Below, one piece after another: positions 55,710 through 63,182 of a DNA stretch of 64,000 nt. The notes beneath the pieces were generated by a model, which worked only from the letters and a program-made list of their open reading frames with translations, was not told where the DNA came from and did not search any database. Position 1 is the first letter of the stretch; every line of letters begins with the position of its first letter. The stretch covers positions 978,258 to 1,042,257 of the forward strand of contig DS999405.1 in assembly GCA_000158155.1 (NCBI GenBank). The letters run 5' to 3'. This DNA comes from a gamma proteobacterium NOR5-3 (lineage in GTDB: Bacteria > Pseudomonadota > Gammaproteobacteria > Pseudomonadales > Halieaceae). The translations under genes were made by a program, and so were the position numbers.

Positions 55710-56654
55710 GTGAACCCCCGCTATATCAATCACAGCAACGTAGCGTCACTCCTGTCCTGGGACGAGGCGATAACAGCGCTGCGCAGGGGACACACGCTGC
55801 CCCGGGCAGAAATCGCCGACTCTTTTCTGGGACCGGATACCCAAACGCTACTAACGCGTTCTGCCTACATTGCCGGACTCGGCTACGGCGTCAAAGCCGT
55901 CACTGTGATGGATGAGAATACCCACCACGCCCTGCCCACGACTCAGGGCGCGATGATGGCCTATGCGCACGATACCGGCACACTGCGGGCAATCATCGAC
56001 AGTGCATTGATTACCCGTATCAAGACCGTCAGTGATTCGCTTTTGGGTGCACAGCTGCTTGCGCGTCCTGACAGCAGACGCCTACTTATCGTAGGCGCGG
56101 GTGTGATTGCAGAGAGTCTCGCGGAGGCTTATGCAAAAATTTTTCCATACATTGAAGAGGTAGCCATCTGGGCAAGACGCACTGAAAAAGCTGCCGATTT
56201 AGTCAAAAACATTGGCAACAAAACTGTGAAGTTTCGCGTCGCTACGAATCTCGCAAAAGAGTGTGGGCATGCGGACATCATCAGCGCAGCCACGCTGGCA
56301 AGAGAACCTATACTACAAGGCCAATGGATACGCCCCGGCACCCATGTCGATCTCATCGGTGCCTACAAAGACGATATGCGCGAGGCCGATGACGAGCTTA
56401 TAGGCAGTGCGCAGCTTTACGTCGATGCCCGGGCATCAACCGTCGAGCACATCGGCGAGATCAAGATTCCGCTTTCTACCGGCGTAATAAGCGAGGCTGA
56501 TATTCGCGGCGAGCTATACGACCTGGTAGCGAATGAGACTGCATCAGTGCGCAAGCAAGATGACATCACGGTCTTTAAGAACGGCGGCGGCGCGCACCTC
56601 GATCTGATGATTGCCGATTACATTATCAAAACCTATGAAGCCCAATCGCAGTGA
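55710..56654 (+). CDS. Ornithine cyclodeaminase/mu-crystallin family, probable delta1-pyrroline-2-carboxylate reductase
   Basis: A 314-residue NAD(P)-dependent enzyme. GTG at 55710 has AAGGA 7 nt upstream. Lys62 (YGVKAVTV) is the conserved substrate Lys, GAGVIAESLAEAYAK the nucleotide loop, and DLIGAYKDDMREADD the family signature. The gene overlaps the aconitase X gene by 4 nt; in known bacteria this pair turns cis-3-hydroxy-L-proline into delta1-pyrroline-2-carboxylate and then L-proline. I therefore infer the reductase role over true ornithine cyclodeaminase. Confidence 0.82.
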   Translation: MNPRYINHSNVASLLSWDEAITALRRGHTLPRAEIADSFLGPDTQTLLTRSAYIAGLGYGVKAVTVMDENTHHALPTTQGAMMAYAHDTGTLRAIIDSALITRIKTVSDSLLGAQLLARPDSRRLLIVGAGVIAESLAEAYAKIFPYIEEVAIWARRTEKAADLVKNIGNKTVKFRVATNLAKECGHADIISAATLAREPILQGQWIRPGTHVDLIGAYKDDMREADDELIGSAQLYVDARASTVEHIGEIKIPLSTGVISEADIRGELYDLVANETASVRKQDDITVFKNGGGAHLDLMIADYIIKTYEAQSQ

Positions 56655-58345
56655 CTGGCATGCCCCACGCCGTGGTACTGGTGCCATCAAGCACCGCGGG
56701 AGAGGTGTTACCACTGCGCGAGGGACTGAGCTTTTGGGGTGGTGTTGACCCTGAGTCAGGACTGATCATCGATGCTCATCACCCGGATCATGGTGCCTGC
56801 CTGAGCGGACGGATTGTGATGATGCCCTCTTCCCGGGGCTCCTGCAGTGGCAGCGGCGTATTACTCGAGCTGGCGCTGAACGACTGTGCACCTGCCGCCC
56901 TGATCTTTTGTGAGGATGAAAGCACCTTGACCCTCGGAGCGATTGTCGCCTCGGAGCTTTTTGAGCGAAACATAGCTGTATTACGTCTGGATACTCAAAG
57001 CTACAACAGGGTTGCACTGGCCAAACACGCAGAGATTCGAGAGACAGCGCTTTGCTTTGACGCAGAAGAGATAGCATTGTCAGCTATTGCCCAGGCACCT
57101 ATGAAACTCAGCGATTATGACCAGCACATGCTTGCTGGCCGCGCTGGAGAAGCTGCAAAGATCGCTATGCGTACGCTGTGCATCATGGCCGCCGTAGACC
57201 GGGCGCCACGTCTGATCGATGTCAGCCGAGCGCACATCGACGGATGTATTCTGGCGCATGACGCTAATCTTGTATTCGCCGAGAAGATGCTGGCACTCGG
57301 CGCAAAGGTTCAGATACCTACGACTATCAATGCGATTTCTGTCGCACAAGACAACTGGCGCGGCCTGGGAATGCCAGAGGCTTTTGCCAACAAAGCCAAC
57401 CGGCTGGCCAATGCCTACGTTGCCATGGGCGCGCAAGCGACCATGACCTGCGCCCCCTATCTCCTTGAGAACCCGCCCGCCGCCAATGAAGCTGTTGGCT
57501 GGTCAGAGTCCAATGCGGTGATTTATGCGAACTCGATTCTCGGGGCGCGCAGCGCAAAACATCCGGATTATCTCGATTTATTTATCGCTATCACAGGACG
57601 TGCTCCGGATTGCGGCGTCTACCGGTCGGAACAACGTCAGGCGCAGGTGGAAGTTCATGTAAGCCTGCCCCCTATGTATGACGACGCAGTCTGGCCCATG
57701 CTGGGCTGGCTGCTGGGTACGCTCGCCCCAAACAGCATACCGCTCATGACGGGGCTGGAAGCTGCGCGCCCAAGCAGCGACGATCTCAAAGCACTGTGCG
57801 CGGCCTTTGGGACAACCTCAGCAGCACCCATGCTGCACATTCGAGGCCATACGCCTGAAGGTAACCGGGACGCATCTCCTGACTGTGCTCAGCACCATAT
57901 TCAAGCACAGGACCTGGAGAAGGTATGGCAGGGCTTTAATGAGCCCGATGTGCAGTCGCTGGAGTTGATCGCCATTGGCAGCCCGCACGCATCCGTCGGT
58001 GAGTGCGAGCTTTTAGCAAGGCTATTTGAAGGTCGTCACTGCGCTGCGGGCACCTCCTGCATTGTGACTCTGGGCCGAAGTGTCTACGCGCAGCTGGAAA
58101 AGCGCGGCACTATTGCCAAGCTCGAATCAGCGGGCGTGACGCTGATTCGCGACATGTGCTGGTGCTCAATGACGGAACCTGTTTTTCCCGTAGAAGCGAA
58201 AACGCTCATGACTAATTCGGGTAAATACGCGCACTACGCCGTGGGCCTGACGGGACGCCAAGTGCGATTTGGCAGTGTTGGGGATTGTGTAGAGGCAGCG
58301 ATTACCGGGGTTGCGTCGTCATCGCTACCGATTTGGCTTCGCTGA
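56651..58345 (+). CDS. Fused aconitase X, probable cis-3-hydroxy-L-proline dehydratase
   Basis: A 564-residue protein joining the small swivelling domain (DUF126, residues about 10-140, with SSRGSCSGSGVLLELALNDCAPAAL) to the large DUF521 domain (about 150-560, with MLAGRAGEAAKIAMRTLCIMA, DVSRAHIDGCILAHD, VQIPTTINAISV and a late MCWCSMTEPVFP Cys pair for the Fe-S cluster). Archaeal members are split in two subunits and dehydrate phosphomevalonate; fused bacterial ones next to an ornithine-cyclodeaminase-like gene act on cis-3-hydroxyproline. GTG start at 56651 inside the previous stop (GTGA). Confidence 0.87.
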   Translation: MTGMPHAVVLVPSSTAGEVLPLREGLSFWGGVDPESGLIIDAHHPDHGACLSGRIVMMPSSRGSCSGSGVLLELALNDCAPAALIFCEDESTLTLGAIVASELFERNIAVLRLDTQSYNRVALAKHAEIRETALCFDAEEIALSAIAQAPMKLSDYDQHMLAGRAGEAAKIAMRTLCIMAAVDRAPRLIDVSRAHIDGCILAHDANLVFAEKMLALGAKVQIPTTINAISVAQDNWRGLGMPEAFANKANRLANAYVAMGAQATMTCAPYLLENPPAANEAVGWSESNAVIYANSILGARSAKHPDYLDLFIAITGRAPDCGVYRSEQRQAQVEVHVSLPPMYDDAVWPMLGWLLGTLAPNSIPLMTGLEAARPSSDDLKALCAAFGTTSAAPMLHIRGHTPEGNRDASPDCAQHHIQAQDLEKVWQGFNEPDVQSLELIAIGSPHASVGECELLARLFEGRHCAAGTSCIVTLGRSVYAQLEKRGTIAKLESAGVTLIRDMCWCSMTEPVFPVEAKTLMTNSGKYAHYAVGLTGRQVRFGSVGDCVEAAITGVASSSLPIWLR

Positions 58346-58364
58346 GCAATAGACAGCCCAAGCG

Positions 58365-58391
58365 CGTGCTTTACGATGCGCCAAAAGCACG
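58365..58391 (+). terminator. Hairpin after the aconitase X gene
   Basis: CGTGCTTT (58365-58372) pairs with AAAGCACG (58384-58391) around an 11-nt loop, 20 nt after the stop codon. No U tract follows, so termination is only possible. Confidence 0.45.
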
Positions 58392-58415
58392 TGATTGCAC
58401 ACATTGAAATACGCA

Positions 58416-58450
58416 GAGCCAGGCGGGATCGAACCGACGGGCTCAACACT
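58416..58450 (-). repeat. Degraded tRNA-Ala 3'-end copy, old attachment site
   Basis: GAGCCAGGCGGGATCGAACC and the next base are identical to the T-arm/acceptor part of the tRNA-Ala fragment at 60059-60107, in the same orientation; CTCAACACT also matches. The CCA-equivalent bases and part of the variable region differ. A further weak similarity follows some 90 nt later (AAATTC...GACCC.AACCC in both). Probably the scar of an earlier integration at the same tRNA gene. Confidence 0.7.
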
Positions 58451-59145
58451 TTTCCGGCTTCATTAGAGCGGGCCTGCCCCTGAATCTTCTGGTCCGCGCG
58501 GTGACTATCAACAGGTTGCGAAATTCTTGACCCGAACCCGAACAACCCTGTGTTTCGCATGACACCTCCAGAGCAGCGCTTTGAAGACATTCGGCTCGGT
58601 CAGGTAAGCGGTATCTTCAACGGCTCCGGCGCTGAGGACATAATGCAGGTTCAAAAAATAGCTGTGGACGAGAGTCCAGATTGGGAGTTCCTCTGATTTT
58701 CGGTGCAGATGTTATTCAAGGTTTTGGGGACCGTATCTCCTGCTCCGCTTGCCTAGACTGCGAGTTCGGACATGGAACTGGCCGCACGCACGGCTTAAGC
58801 AGCAGAGGCGACAGCAGCGGGGATAAACTGGGCTATCGCCCCAATGATCCATCTGGGTCGAGATGCGAGATGGGGAAGAATCTTCGAAACTTATGGCAAC
58901 GCCGGCGGCATTGGCTTGCACATCAACCGACACAGGGGTTAGTACATCAGCGGGCAAACCGCATTAGACTAAGGCACGACCGGTTTATAGATCGCTCCTC
59001 TCTCAACAACCAAGGTTCCATTCTTCGCGAGAAAGTCTAGTCCCCTCTTCCAGCGACTCCTTCGAGTGTTTGGATTTCTGACGTCGTTTCACACTTGCGC
59101 AGATTTGCGCACATTATTTGTGAGTCAGTGCGCCCGAAAAAAAGT
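58451..59145. other. About 700 nt without a convincing gene
   Basis: Between the old attachment site and the toxin-antitoxin promoter no ORF has a domain or convincing composition. A 45-codon frame (58559-58696, MTPPEQRFEDIRLGQVSGIF onward) and a 119-codon frame (58681-59040) are open but have no ribosome-binding site or similarity I recognise. The region looks like decayed mobile DNA. Confidence 0.5.
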
Positions 59146-59191
59146 TTGACCCGGAGCCCCACAACCGTAGATTATGTAAGTACATATGTAC
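59146..59191 (+). promoter_or_regulatory. Promoter and palindromic operator of the toxin-antitoxin operon
   Basis: TTGACC (59146-59151) and TAGATT (59168-59173) with 16-nt spacing form a plausible sigma-70 promoter. A perfect 12-bp palindrome GTACATATGTAC (59180-59191) lies just after it, near the expected transcription start, 20 nt before the antitoxin ATG. AbrB-type antitoxins usually repress their own operon from such a site. Confidence 0.6.
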
Positions 59192-59211
59192 CAACGCCCA
59201 AGGAGGACGTT

Positions 59212-59439
59212 ATGACACGCATGAAACTGGCGGCCATGGGCAACAGCACCGGCATAGCCCTGCCGCGCGAGATCCGTGAGCACCTCAACGTCGAAAAAGG
59301 CGATGAAGTTTTCATCACCCGCGCAGGTCCGGGCGAGATTACCCTGTCCGCCTACAATCCAGAATTCGCCGAAGAAATGGCGATCGTGCAGAAAGCCTCT
59401 CGCAAGTACCGCAACGCCCTTCACGAACTCGCCAAGTGA
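59212..59439 (+). CDS. AbrB/MazE-like antitoxin
   Basis: A 75-residue antitoxin. MGNSTGIALPREIREHLNVEKGDEVFI is broken here into its parts: the swapped-hairpin AbrB DNA-binding domain covers residues 6-45 (MGNSTGIALPREI, then LNVEKGDEVFI), and residues 46-75 form the helix expected to bind the toxin (FAEEMAIVQKASRKYRNALH). A strong AAGGAGG lies before the ATG. Its TGA overlaps the GTG of the Doc-like toxin by 4 nt. The frame extends upstream to 59095 without a start signal. Confidence 0.88.
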   Translation: MTRMKLAAMGNSTGIALPREIREHLNVEKGDEVFITRAGPGEITLSAYNPEFAEEMAIVQKASRKYRNALHELAK

Positions 59440-59831
59440 GGGAACCCAGGTGGATAAGCATCCAGCTATCCACCTTCATCCATCACCAGCAGATGCTGGA
59501 GCACGGCGGCATGCCGGGCCCAGTCAAATCCGATCTACTCGCTTCGGCACTGAGCCGACCACAGCAACTCTATGCGTACGACGACAATGCAGACATTTTT
59601 ACGCTCGCCGCGGGATACCTCGACGGCATCTGCCGCAATCACCCTTTCGCGGACGGCAACAAACGCGTGGCCTTTCTGTGTGCCTACACGTTCCTCCAAC
59701 TCAACGGATGGGATTTCGACGCCAGCGAACCAGACGTGGTGATCATGGTATCCATGATCGCCGCCGGCGAAGCGAAACTCGCCGAGATCGTAGACTGGCT
59801 GCAACTCAACTCGGCTCCAATCATCGACTAG
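59436..59831 (+). CDS. Doc/Fic-family toxin
   Basis: A 131-residue death-on-curing protein. The Fic-fold motif HPFADGNKR (His69, Asp73, Asn75, Arg77) is intact; Doc proteins carry the HxFxDxNKR form and phosphorylate EF-Tu, stopping translation. The GTG start at 59436 overlaps the antitoxin stop. Here the antitoxin is AbrB-like rather than Phd, a pairing known from mobile DNA. The module sits between an old and a current tRNA-Ala attachment site. Confidence 0.87.
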   Translation: MREPRWISIQLSTFIHHQQMLEHGGMPGPVKSDLLASALSRPQQLYAYDDNADIFTLAAGYLDGICRNHPFADGNKRVAFLCAYTFLQLNGWDFDASEPDVVIMVSMIAAGEAKLAEIVDWLQLNSAPIID

Positions 59832-59916
59832 CTCACTGATAAACGCAGAAACGCGGGCCAAGTGGAGTCGCTTCGAGAGTTGAACACCTACAAGTTGCAC
59901 CCCATGCCTTAGCGGC

Positions 59917-59978
59917 GGGATAGCATCATCAACAGGGTCTAATGAAAACCGGTCGTCCCCCCTTAAGTGGGAAGAGCC
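59917..59978 (+). repeat. 62-bp dispersed repeat, copy 2
   Basis: Differs from 31563-31624 at four positions only. It ends 80 nt from the 3' (CCA) end of the tRNA-Ala fragment, in the same relative orientation as copy 1 to tRNA-Asp. The rest of 59832-60058 holds no gene. Confidence 0.85.
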
Positions 59979-60058
59979 AGAGCCCGGAGCGCTGGTTACA
60001 TAGTGGTTACACGGAAATTTCTCAGCACCTTCGAGGCTTCGCAAGTGCTTGATTTTAT

Positions 60059-60107
60059 TGGTGGAGCCAGGCGGGATCGAACCGCCGACCTCAACACTGC
60101 CAGTGTT
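60059..60107 (-). other. Attachment site: 49-nt 3' fragment of tRNA-Ala (GGC)
   Basis: On the minus strand the sequence runs from position 28 of a tRNA-Ala through an anticodon loop with GGC, a perfect T-stem (GGCGG/CCGCC around TTCGATC) and acceptor strand to an encoded CCA (60059-60061). The base before it breaks the anticodon stem and no D-arm or 5' acceptor strand follows, so this is not a gene. It is the duplicated 3' part left where an element integrated in tRNA-Ala. A tyrosine integrase starts 194 nt inside. The intact tRNA should lie beyond position 64000. Confidence 0.85.
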
Positions 60108-60301
60108 CTCACGCTCAAAATCAGAACCCAGGAAATTCGCCGACCCAAACCCCAGTGTCGACAGGTAGTCTACAAATATAGAGATTAAACTAAAAAAATA
60201 GTAATACTTGGTACTTCACTTTTACCGTGACCTCACGCTATCCTGTGTCCCCACTGTGATCCCAATGGTCACAAACTACACAAGATATTGGCGGAAAGAA
60301 C

Positions 60302-61585
60302 ATGGCGAACACCTCGCGCAGGGCGGCTCTCAACGAGCGTGTCATCACTAATTGGCTTGCATCCATCGCGGGCATCGAAGGCGACCACGCCCTCTCGGAC
60401 ACGAGCTGCCGTGGCCTGCGCCTGCGGGTAAAGCGCGGCGAGCGGCTGACACGAAACACCGTGCGCGGCGCGGCGAACTGGGGCTGGCGTGGTCGGGACA
60501 AGAGCGCGCGCATCCGTAGCGCCGCGATTGGACCGCTAGCGGACGTAGGGCTTGGTGAGGCGCGGAGCGAGGCCGACACGCTGCGGGCGGAGGCGCGAAC
60601 CAAAACCCTTGCGAGGGGCGGCGCCACGGCTGACACGATCACACTGACGCAGGCGCTGGAACTCCACTACGGCACGGGGCGACTGAAGGCGTCTACGCTC
60701 ACCGAGTATAGGCGGGTCGTGCGTATACATCTTGACACGATACTGAGCACACCTCTTATCAAGTTGGACCCATCCACATTAGCGCCGATCATCCGGCGCG
60801 TGATCGCCGGATCGGAGGGCAAGCGTCCCGCCCCGTCAACGGCAGACAAACTAATAAAGCTAATACGCGCAGCGAGGACCGCCGTCTACGCAGAGACTCT
60901 CGACGAGCGATTTCTATTGGACGTCACCACGGCGCTGCGCCGGAAAGTGGCGATAAAACCTTGTCAGCCTCGGCTCCACGCGGTCATTCACCCAGAGCAG
61001 CTCCCCGAATGGTGGTCCGCTACCGAGGCCGAGGACCCGCTTTACCGCGACTTCCTAAGATTCCTGGTGCTTACAGGACTGCGCAAGATGGAGGCTGCCG
61101 CGCTGAGCTGGGCTGAGGTGGACCTGAACCGGGGGCTAGTTACAATCCCCGCCACGAGGGCCAAATCGGGGCGGGATCGGGAGCGCGCGCTGGGTCAGGC
61201 CACATGGGAGATCCTCCTGCGTCGACGTAAGGCAGTGCGAGGATCCTGCTGGGTGTTTCCAACCTCGCTCAACGGTCGCGGACATATTGTGGACCCCAAA
61301 AAGGCCGTCGCCCGCATCGAGAAGCGCTGCAGCGTGCATGCGAGCAGTCACGCGTTGAGGCGAACCTTCGTGAGCAGAGCCCGAGAGGTGCTCGAGCGCG
61401 AGGACGTTGCCTGGCTTGTAGGCCATGCCGTCGCTGGCGTCACCGAGGAGCACTATCACGCGCGCTCACCGGAGGCGAATCGCAAATACGCTCAAGCTGC
61501 GGAGAGCGCCGTGCTCGAGGCAGCCGGCCAGACGACTACTGTGGTTGCGCCTGTTATGCGACTGGTAAGCGGAGCAGCGGCGTGA
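60302..61585 (+). CDS. Tyrosine site-specific integrase
   Basis: A 427-residue phage-type integrase. An N-terminal DUF4102-like arm-binding part (SDTSCRGLRLRVKRGERLTR) and a SAM-like core-binding part (residues about 115-215) precede the catalytic domain with Arg261 (TGLRKME), Lys288, His350-xx-Arg353 (SSHALRRTF), His375 (VGHAVAGV) and Tyr385 (EEHYHARSP); all are present. It starts 194 nt from the tRNA-Ala fragment and reads into the element. The next gene overlaps it by 4 nt. Confidence 0.92.
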   Translation: MANTSRRAALNERVITNWLASIAGIEGDHALSDTSCRGLRLRVKRGERLTRNTVRGAANWGWRGRDKSARIRSAAIGPLADVGLGEARSEADTLRAEARTKTLARGGATADTITLTQALELHYGTGRLKASTLTEYRRVVRIHLDTILSTPLIKLDPSTLAPIIRRVIAGSEGKRPAPSTADKLIKLIRAARTAVYAETLDERFLLDVTTALRRKVAIKPCQPRLHAVIHPEQLPEWWSATEAEDPLYRDFLRFLVLTGLRKMEAAALSWAEVDLNRGLVTIPATRAKSGRDRERALGQATWEILLRRRKAVRGSCWVFPTSLNGRGHIVDPKKAVARIEKRCSVHASSHALRRTFVSRAREVLEREDVAWLVGHAVAGVTEEHYHARSPEANRKYAQAAESAVLEAAGQTTTVVAPVMRLVSGAAA

Positions 61586-61959
61586 CGCCCAACGCCGAGC
61601 CAGGCTCACTGGCCGAAGCGATTTTAATAGGCATAGAGCGGCATGAGCTATTTAAGCAGGCATCGCCACGGCTCTTGCGCCACCTTAACGAACAGGGAAC
61701 CCGAGCGTCGGAGCTGCTGAGGCGGGAGTGTCTAGCAAGCGTGAAGGGTGCACAGAGTAAAAACCGTGAGCGTGAAGAGATGCGGGATGCTGTCCTCGAC
61801 ACCGCACGGGAGCTGCTGGAACTGATGGGGAACAGCGCCGAAACCCGCCGCACTCTCGTTTCCTCAATTCAGGACGAACTGGGCCTAAAGCGCCCTACAG
61901 ACGGCCGATTTATCCGAAAGAGCCTCCGCGACGAAGGACTACTACCTCACCCGCACTAA
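61582..61959 (+). CDS. Hypothetical protein of the integrative element
   Basis: A 125-residue, mostly helical, charged protein with no signal peptide or known domain (RELLELMGNSAETRRTLV in the middle, a basic IRKSLRDEGLLPHPH end). GTG start overlaps the integrase stop (GTGA), so it is translated with the integrase. It could be a regulator of excision or a DNA-binding helper; no motif proves this. Confidence 0.6.
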   Translation: MTPNAEPGSLAEAILIGIERHELFKQASPRLLRHLNEQGTRASELLRRECLASVKGAQSKNREREEMRDAVLDTARELLELMGNSAETRRTLVSSIQDELGLKRPTDGRFIRKSLRDEGLLPHPH

Positions 61960-61968
61960 ACCTTCCGA

Positions 61969-61983
61969 ACACCCCAGGGGTGT
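61969..61983. repeat. Perfect 7-bp inverted repeat around one base
   Basis: ACACCCC-A-GGGGTGT, 9 nt after the stop of the hypothetical gene and about 75 nt before the next start. Either an operator-like site for one of the two HTH-type proteins or a very tight hairpin. Confidence 0.55.
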
Positions 61984-62058
61984 CCCACCGATTTTGGGTA
62001 TGCCAGGCATGATAGCTCACGACGCCGAAGAGTCGGCGCCGGTAAAAGGAGCTAACTC

Positions 62059-62286
62059 ATGCCTCATTCCTCCATCGCATCAATCGCCAGACCGCTGCCC
62101 GCGGTGGTCACACGCACCCAGGCACGGGGGGTCTTGGGCGGGATAACGCCCAAGGAACTCGATCAGCTGATTGCCAGCGGTGAAGTCCGGGTGGTGCAAC
62201 GCGGTAATCGTCAGTACCCCATATACGCCGATCTACTACGCGCCGCCGAGACGCTGTCCGGGTACGCGGCCGAGGACGCGGTATGA
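62059..62286 (+). CDS. Small helix-turn-helix-like protein (excisionase/regulator type)
   Basis: A 75-residue protein. AAAAGGAGC lies upstream of the ATG. The segment TRTQARGVLGGITPKELDQLI resembles the helix-turn-helix of AlpA/MerR-like excisionases, followed by a short wing-like strand (VRVVQRGNRQYPIY). Its place after the integrase supports a recombination-directionality or repressor role, but this is inference. Overlaps the next gene by 4 nt. Confidence 0.65.
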   Translation: MPHSSIASIARPLPAVVTRTQARGVLGGITPKELDQLIASGEVRVVQRGNRQYPIYADLLRAAETLSGYAAEDAV

Positions 62287-62558
62287 ACGATACCGCGCAA
62301 CTTGAGGCGCTTGCACGTGAGGCTGAGGAAGCTGCGCTGGCGGCAGTGCTGCGGCGTTTTGATGCTCTACCGGATGACGCCGCACTCCCGAGAAAACCGA
62401 CGGCCGCCCTCATAGGAAGGGCCCCACAGACCCTGGCTAATTGGGGATCGCGACAAGCTCGCGGCGAACCGGTACCTCTTGAGTACGACGTCGTGGGCGA
62501 CACCCGTGCCTACCGGGTGCGCAAGGTCCGAGACTACTTGGGGGTGTCCCGAAACTGA
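62283..62558 (+). CDS. Small helix-turn-helix-like protein
   Basis: A 91-residue protein with an N-terminal acidic helix (ALAREAEEAALAAVLRRFD) and a C-terminal part TAALIGRAPQTLANWGSRQA with the spacing of a MerR/AlpA-type HTH ending in RVRKVRDYLG. It overlaps the preceding small protein (ATGA), so the two are coupled. Function inferred only from size, fold pattern and place in the element. Confidence 0.6.
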   Translation: MNDTAQLEALAREAEEAALAAVLRRFDALPDDAALPRKPTAALIGRAPQTLANWGSRQARGEPVPLEYDVVGDTRAYRVRKVRDYLGVSRN

Positions 62559-62568
62559 GTAAAAGAAA

Positions 62569-62595
62569 CCCCCAGCGCCGTGAGGCAACCGGGGG
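62569..62595. terminator. Hairpin after the HTH gene pair
   Basis: CCCCC (62569-62573) pairs with GGGGG (62591-62595), with an inner GCC/GGC stem and GTGA loop. The T-rich side is on the minus strand (TTTCTTTT). It separates the HTH pair from the next genes and may reduce read-through in both directions. Confidence 0.5.
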
Positions 62596-62680
62596 CTCCT
62601 GCTTGGGTCTTGGCGGACAGCAAGCACGAAAAGTGTAGCACCTTGACCACTGTCCGCCATCACCAGCACAGGAGGCGGAT

Positions 62681-62818
62681 ATGACCTCAGAGAAAACCAG
62701 CGACAACATAATCAGACTCGGCAGTAGCGAGGGCGGCAGTTTCAACGTTAAGAAGGCGAGGCCTTGTGCCCGTAGATCCGCCTGGCCCCGCCCACTGTGG
62801 CGCTCAGCTCGTTGCTGA
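62681..62818 (+). CDS. Small ORF of the integrative element
   Basis: A 45-residue frame with ATG at 62681 preceded by AGGAGG at 5-nt spacing, the best ribosome-binding site in this stretch. It reads MTSEKTSDNIIRLGSSEGG and then becomes Arg/Pro/Cys-rich before its stop, where it overlaps the next frame. Either a real small protein or the start of a longer gene whose frame shifts into the ORF from 62766. Confidence 0.4.
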   Translation: MTSEKTSDNIIRLGSSEGGSFNVKKARPCARRSAWPRPLWRSARC

Positions 62819-63182
62819 GAGAGCCGTGGGGCAGCGCACCGTGACTGCTATCGCAGGCAAGGCCTTGTTCCGTAAGAGCAAGCAGGGGCTTCCGATGCTG
62901 GTCGTGCGCTGGCGACTACCCGAGGGCGAGACGGCGACGCAGTTCATCGCCTGGGTAGTAGCCCCCGAACACGACTGGCCCGAGCCCTGGGGCGAGGAGT
63001 CCGAAGCAGCGCTCGCGGAGCTGGTGACAGCCACTGCGCTGCGGCGAATCAGGAGCGCCGACGAATTGGCCGCCGCCATTGTGGGCAGAAGTCTCCGAGT
63101 GACGATCTCGGAAAAGGACAAGGAAGGCCCCCTAGAGGTGGCGCGAATCGAAGCCCTGGAGCAGGAGGGGACGGATGAATAG
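62766..63182 (+). CDS. Hypothetical protein of the integrative element
   Basis: A 138-residue protein from GTG at 62766; a later GTG near 62826 is also possible. The region from AIAGKALFRKSKQGLPMLVVRW to EHDWPEPWGEESEA looks like a small beta-domain, followed by a helical acidic C-terminus. No domain recognised. It overlaps the primase-like gene by 7 nt and the small ORF before it by 53 nt in another frame. Confidence 0.55.
   Translation: MPVDPPGPAHCGAQLVAERAVGQRTVTAIAGKALFRKSKQGLPMLVVRWRLPEGETATQFIAWVVAPEHDWPEPWGEESEAALAELVTATALRRIRSADELAAAIVGRSLRVTISEKDKEGPLEVARIEALEQEGTDE

Noticed and set aside
58559..58696. 45-codon ORF starting MTPPEQRFEDIRLG
   Set aside because: Plausible composition but no ribosome-binding site, no partner and no similarity; kept only as a note in the non-coding region.
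58681..59040. 119-codon plus-strand ORF
   Set aside because: No start signal and atypical composition; region appears to be decayed mobile DNA.
60059..60107. Complete tRNA-Ala gene
   Set aside because: D-arm and 5' acceptor strand are missing and position 27 breaks the anticodon stem; only the 3' part is present.
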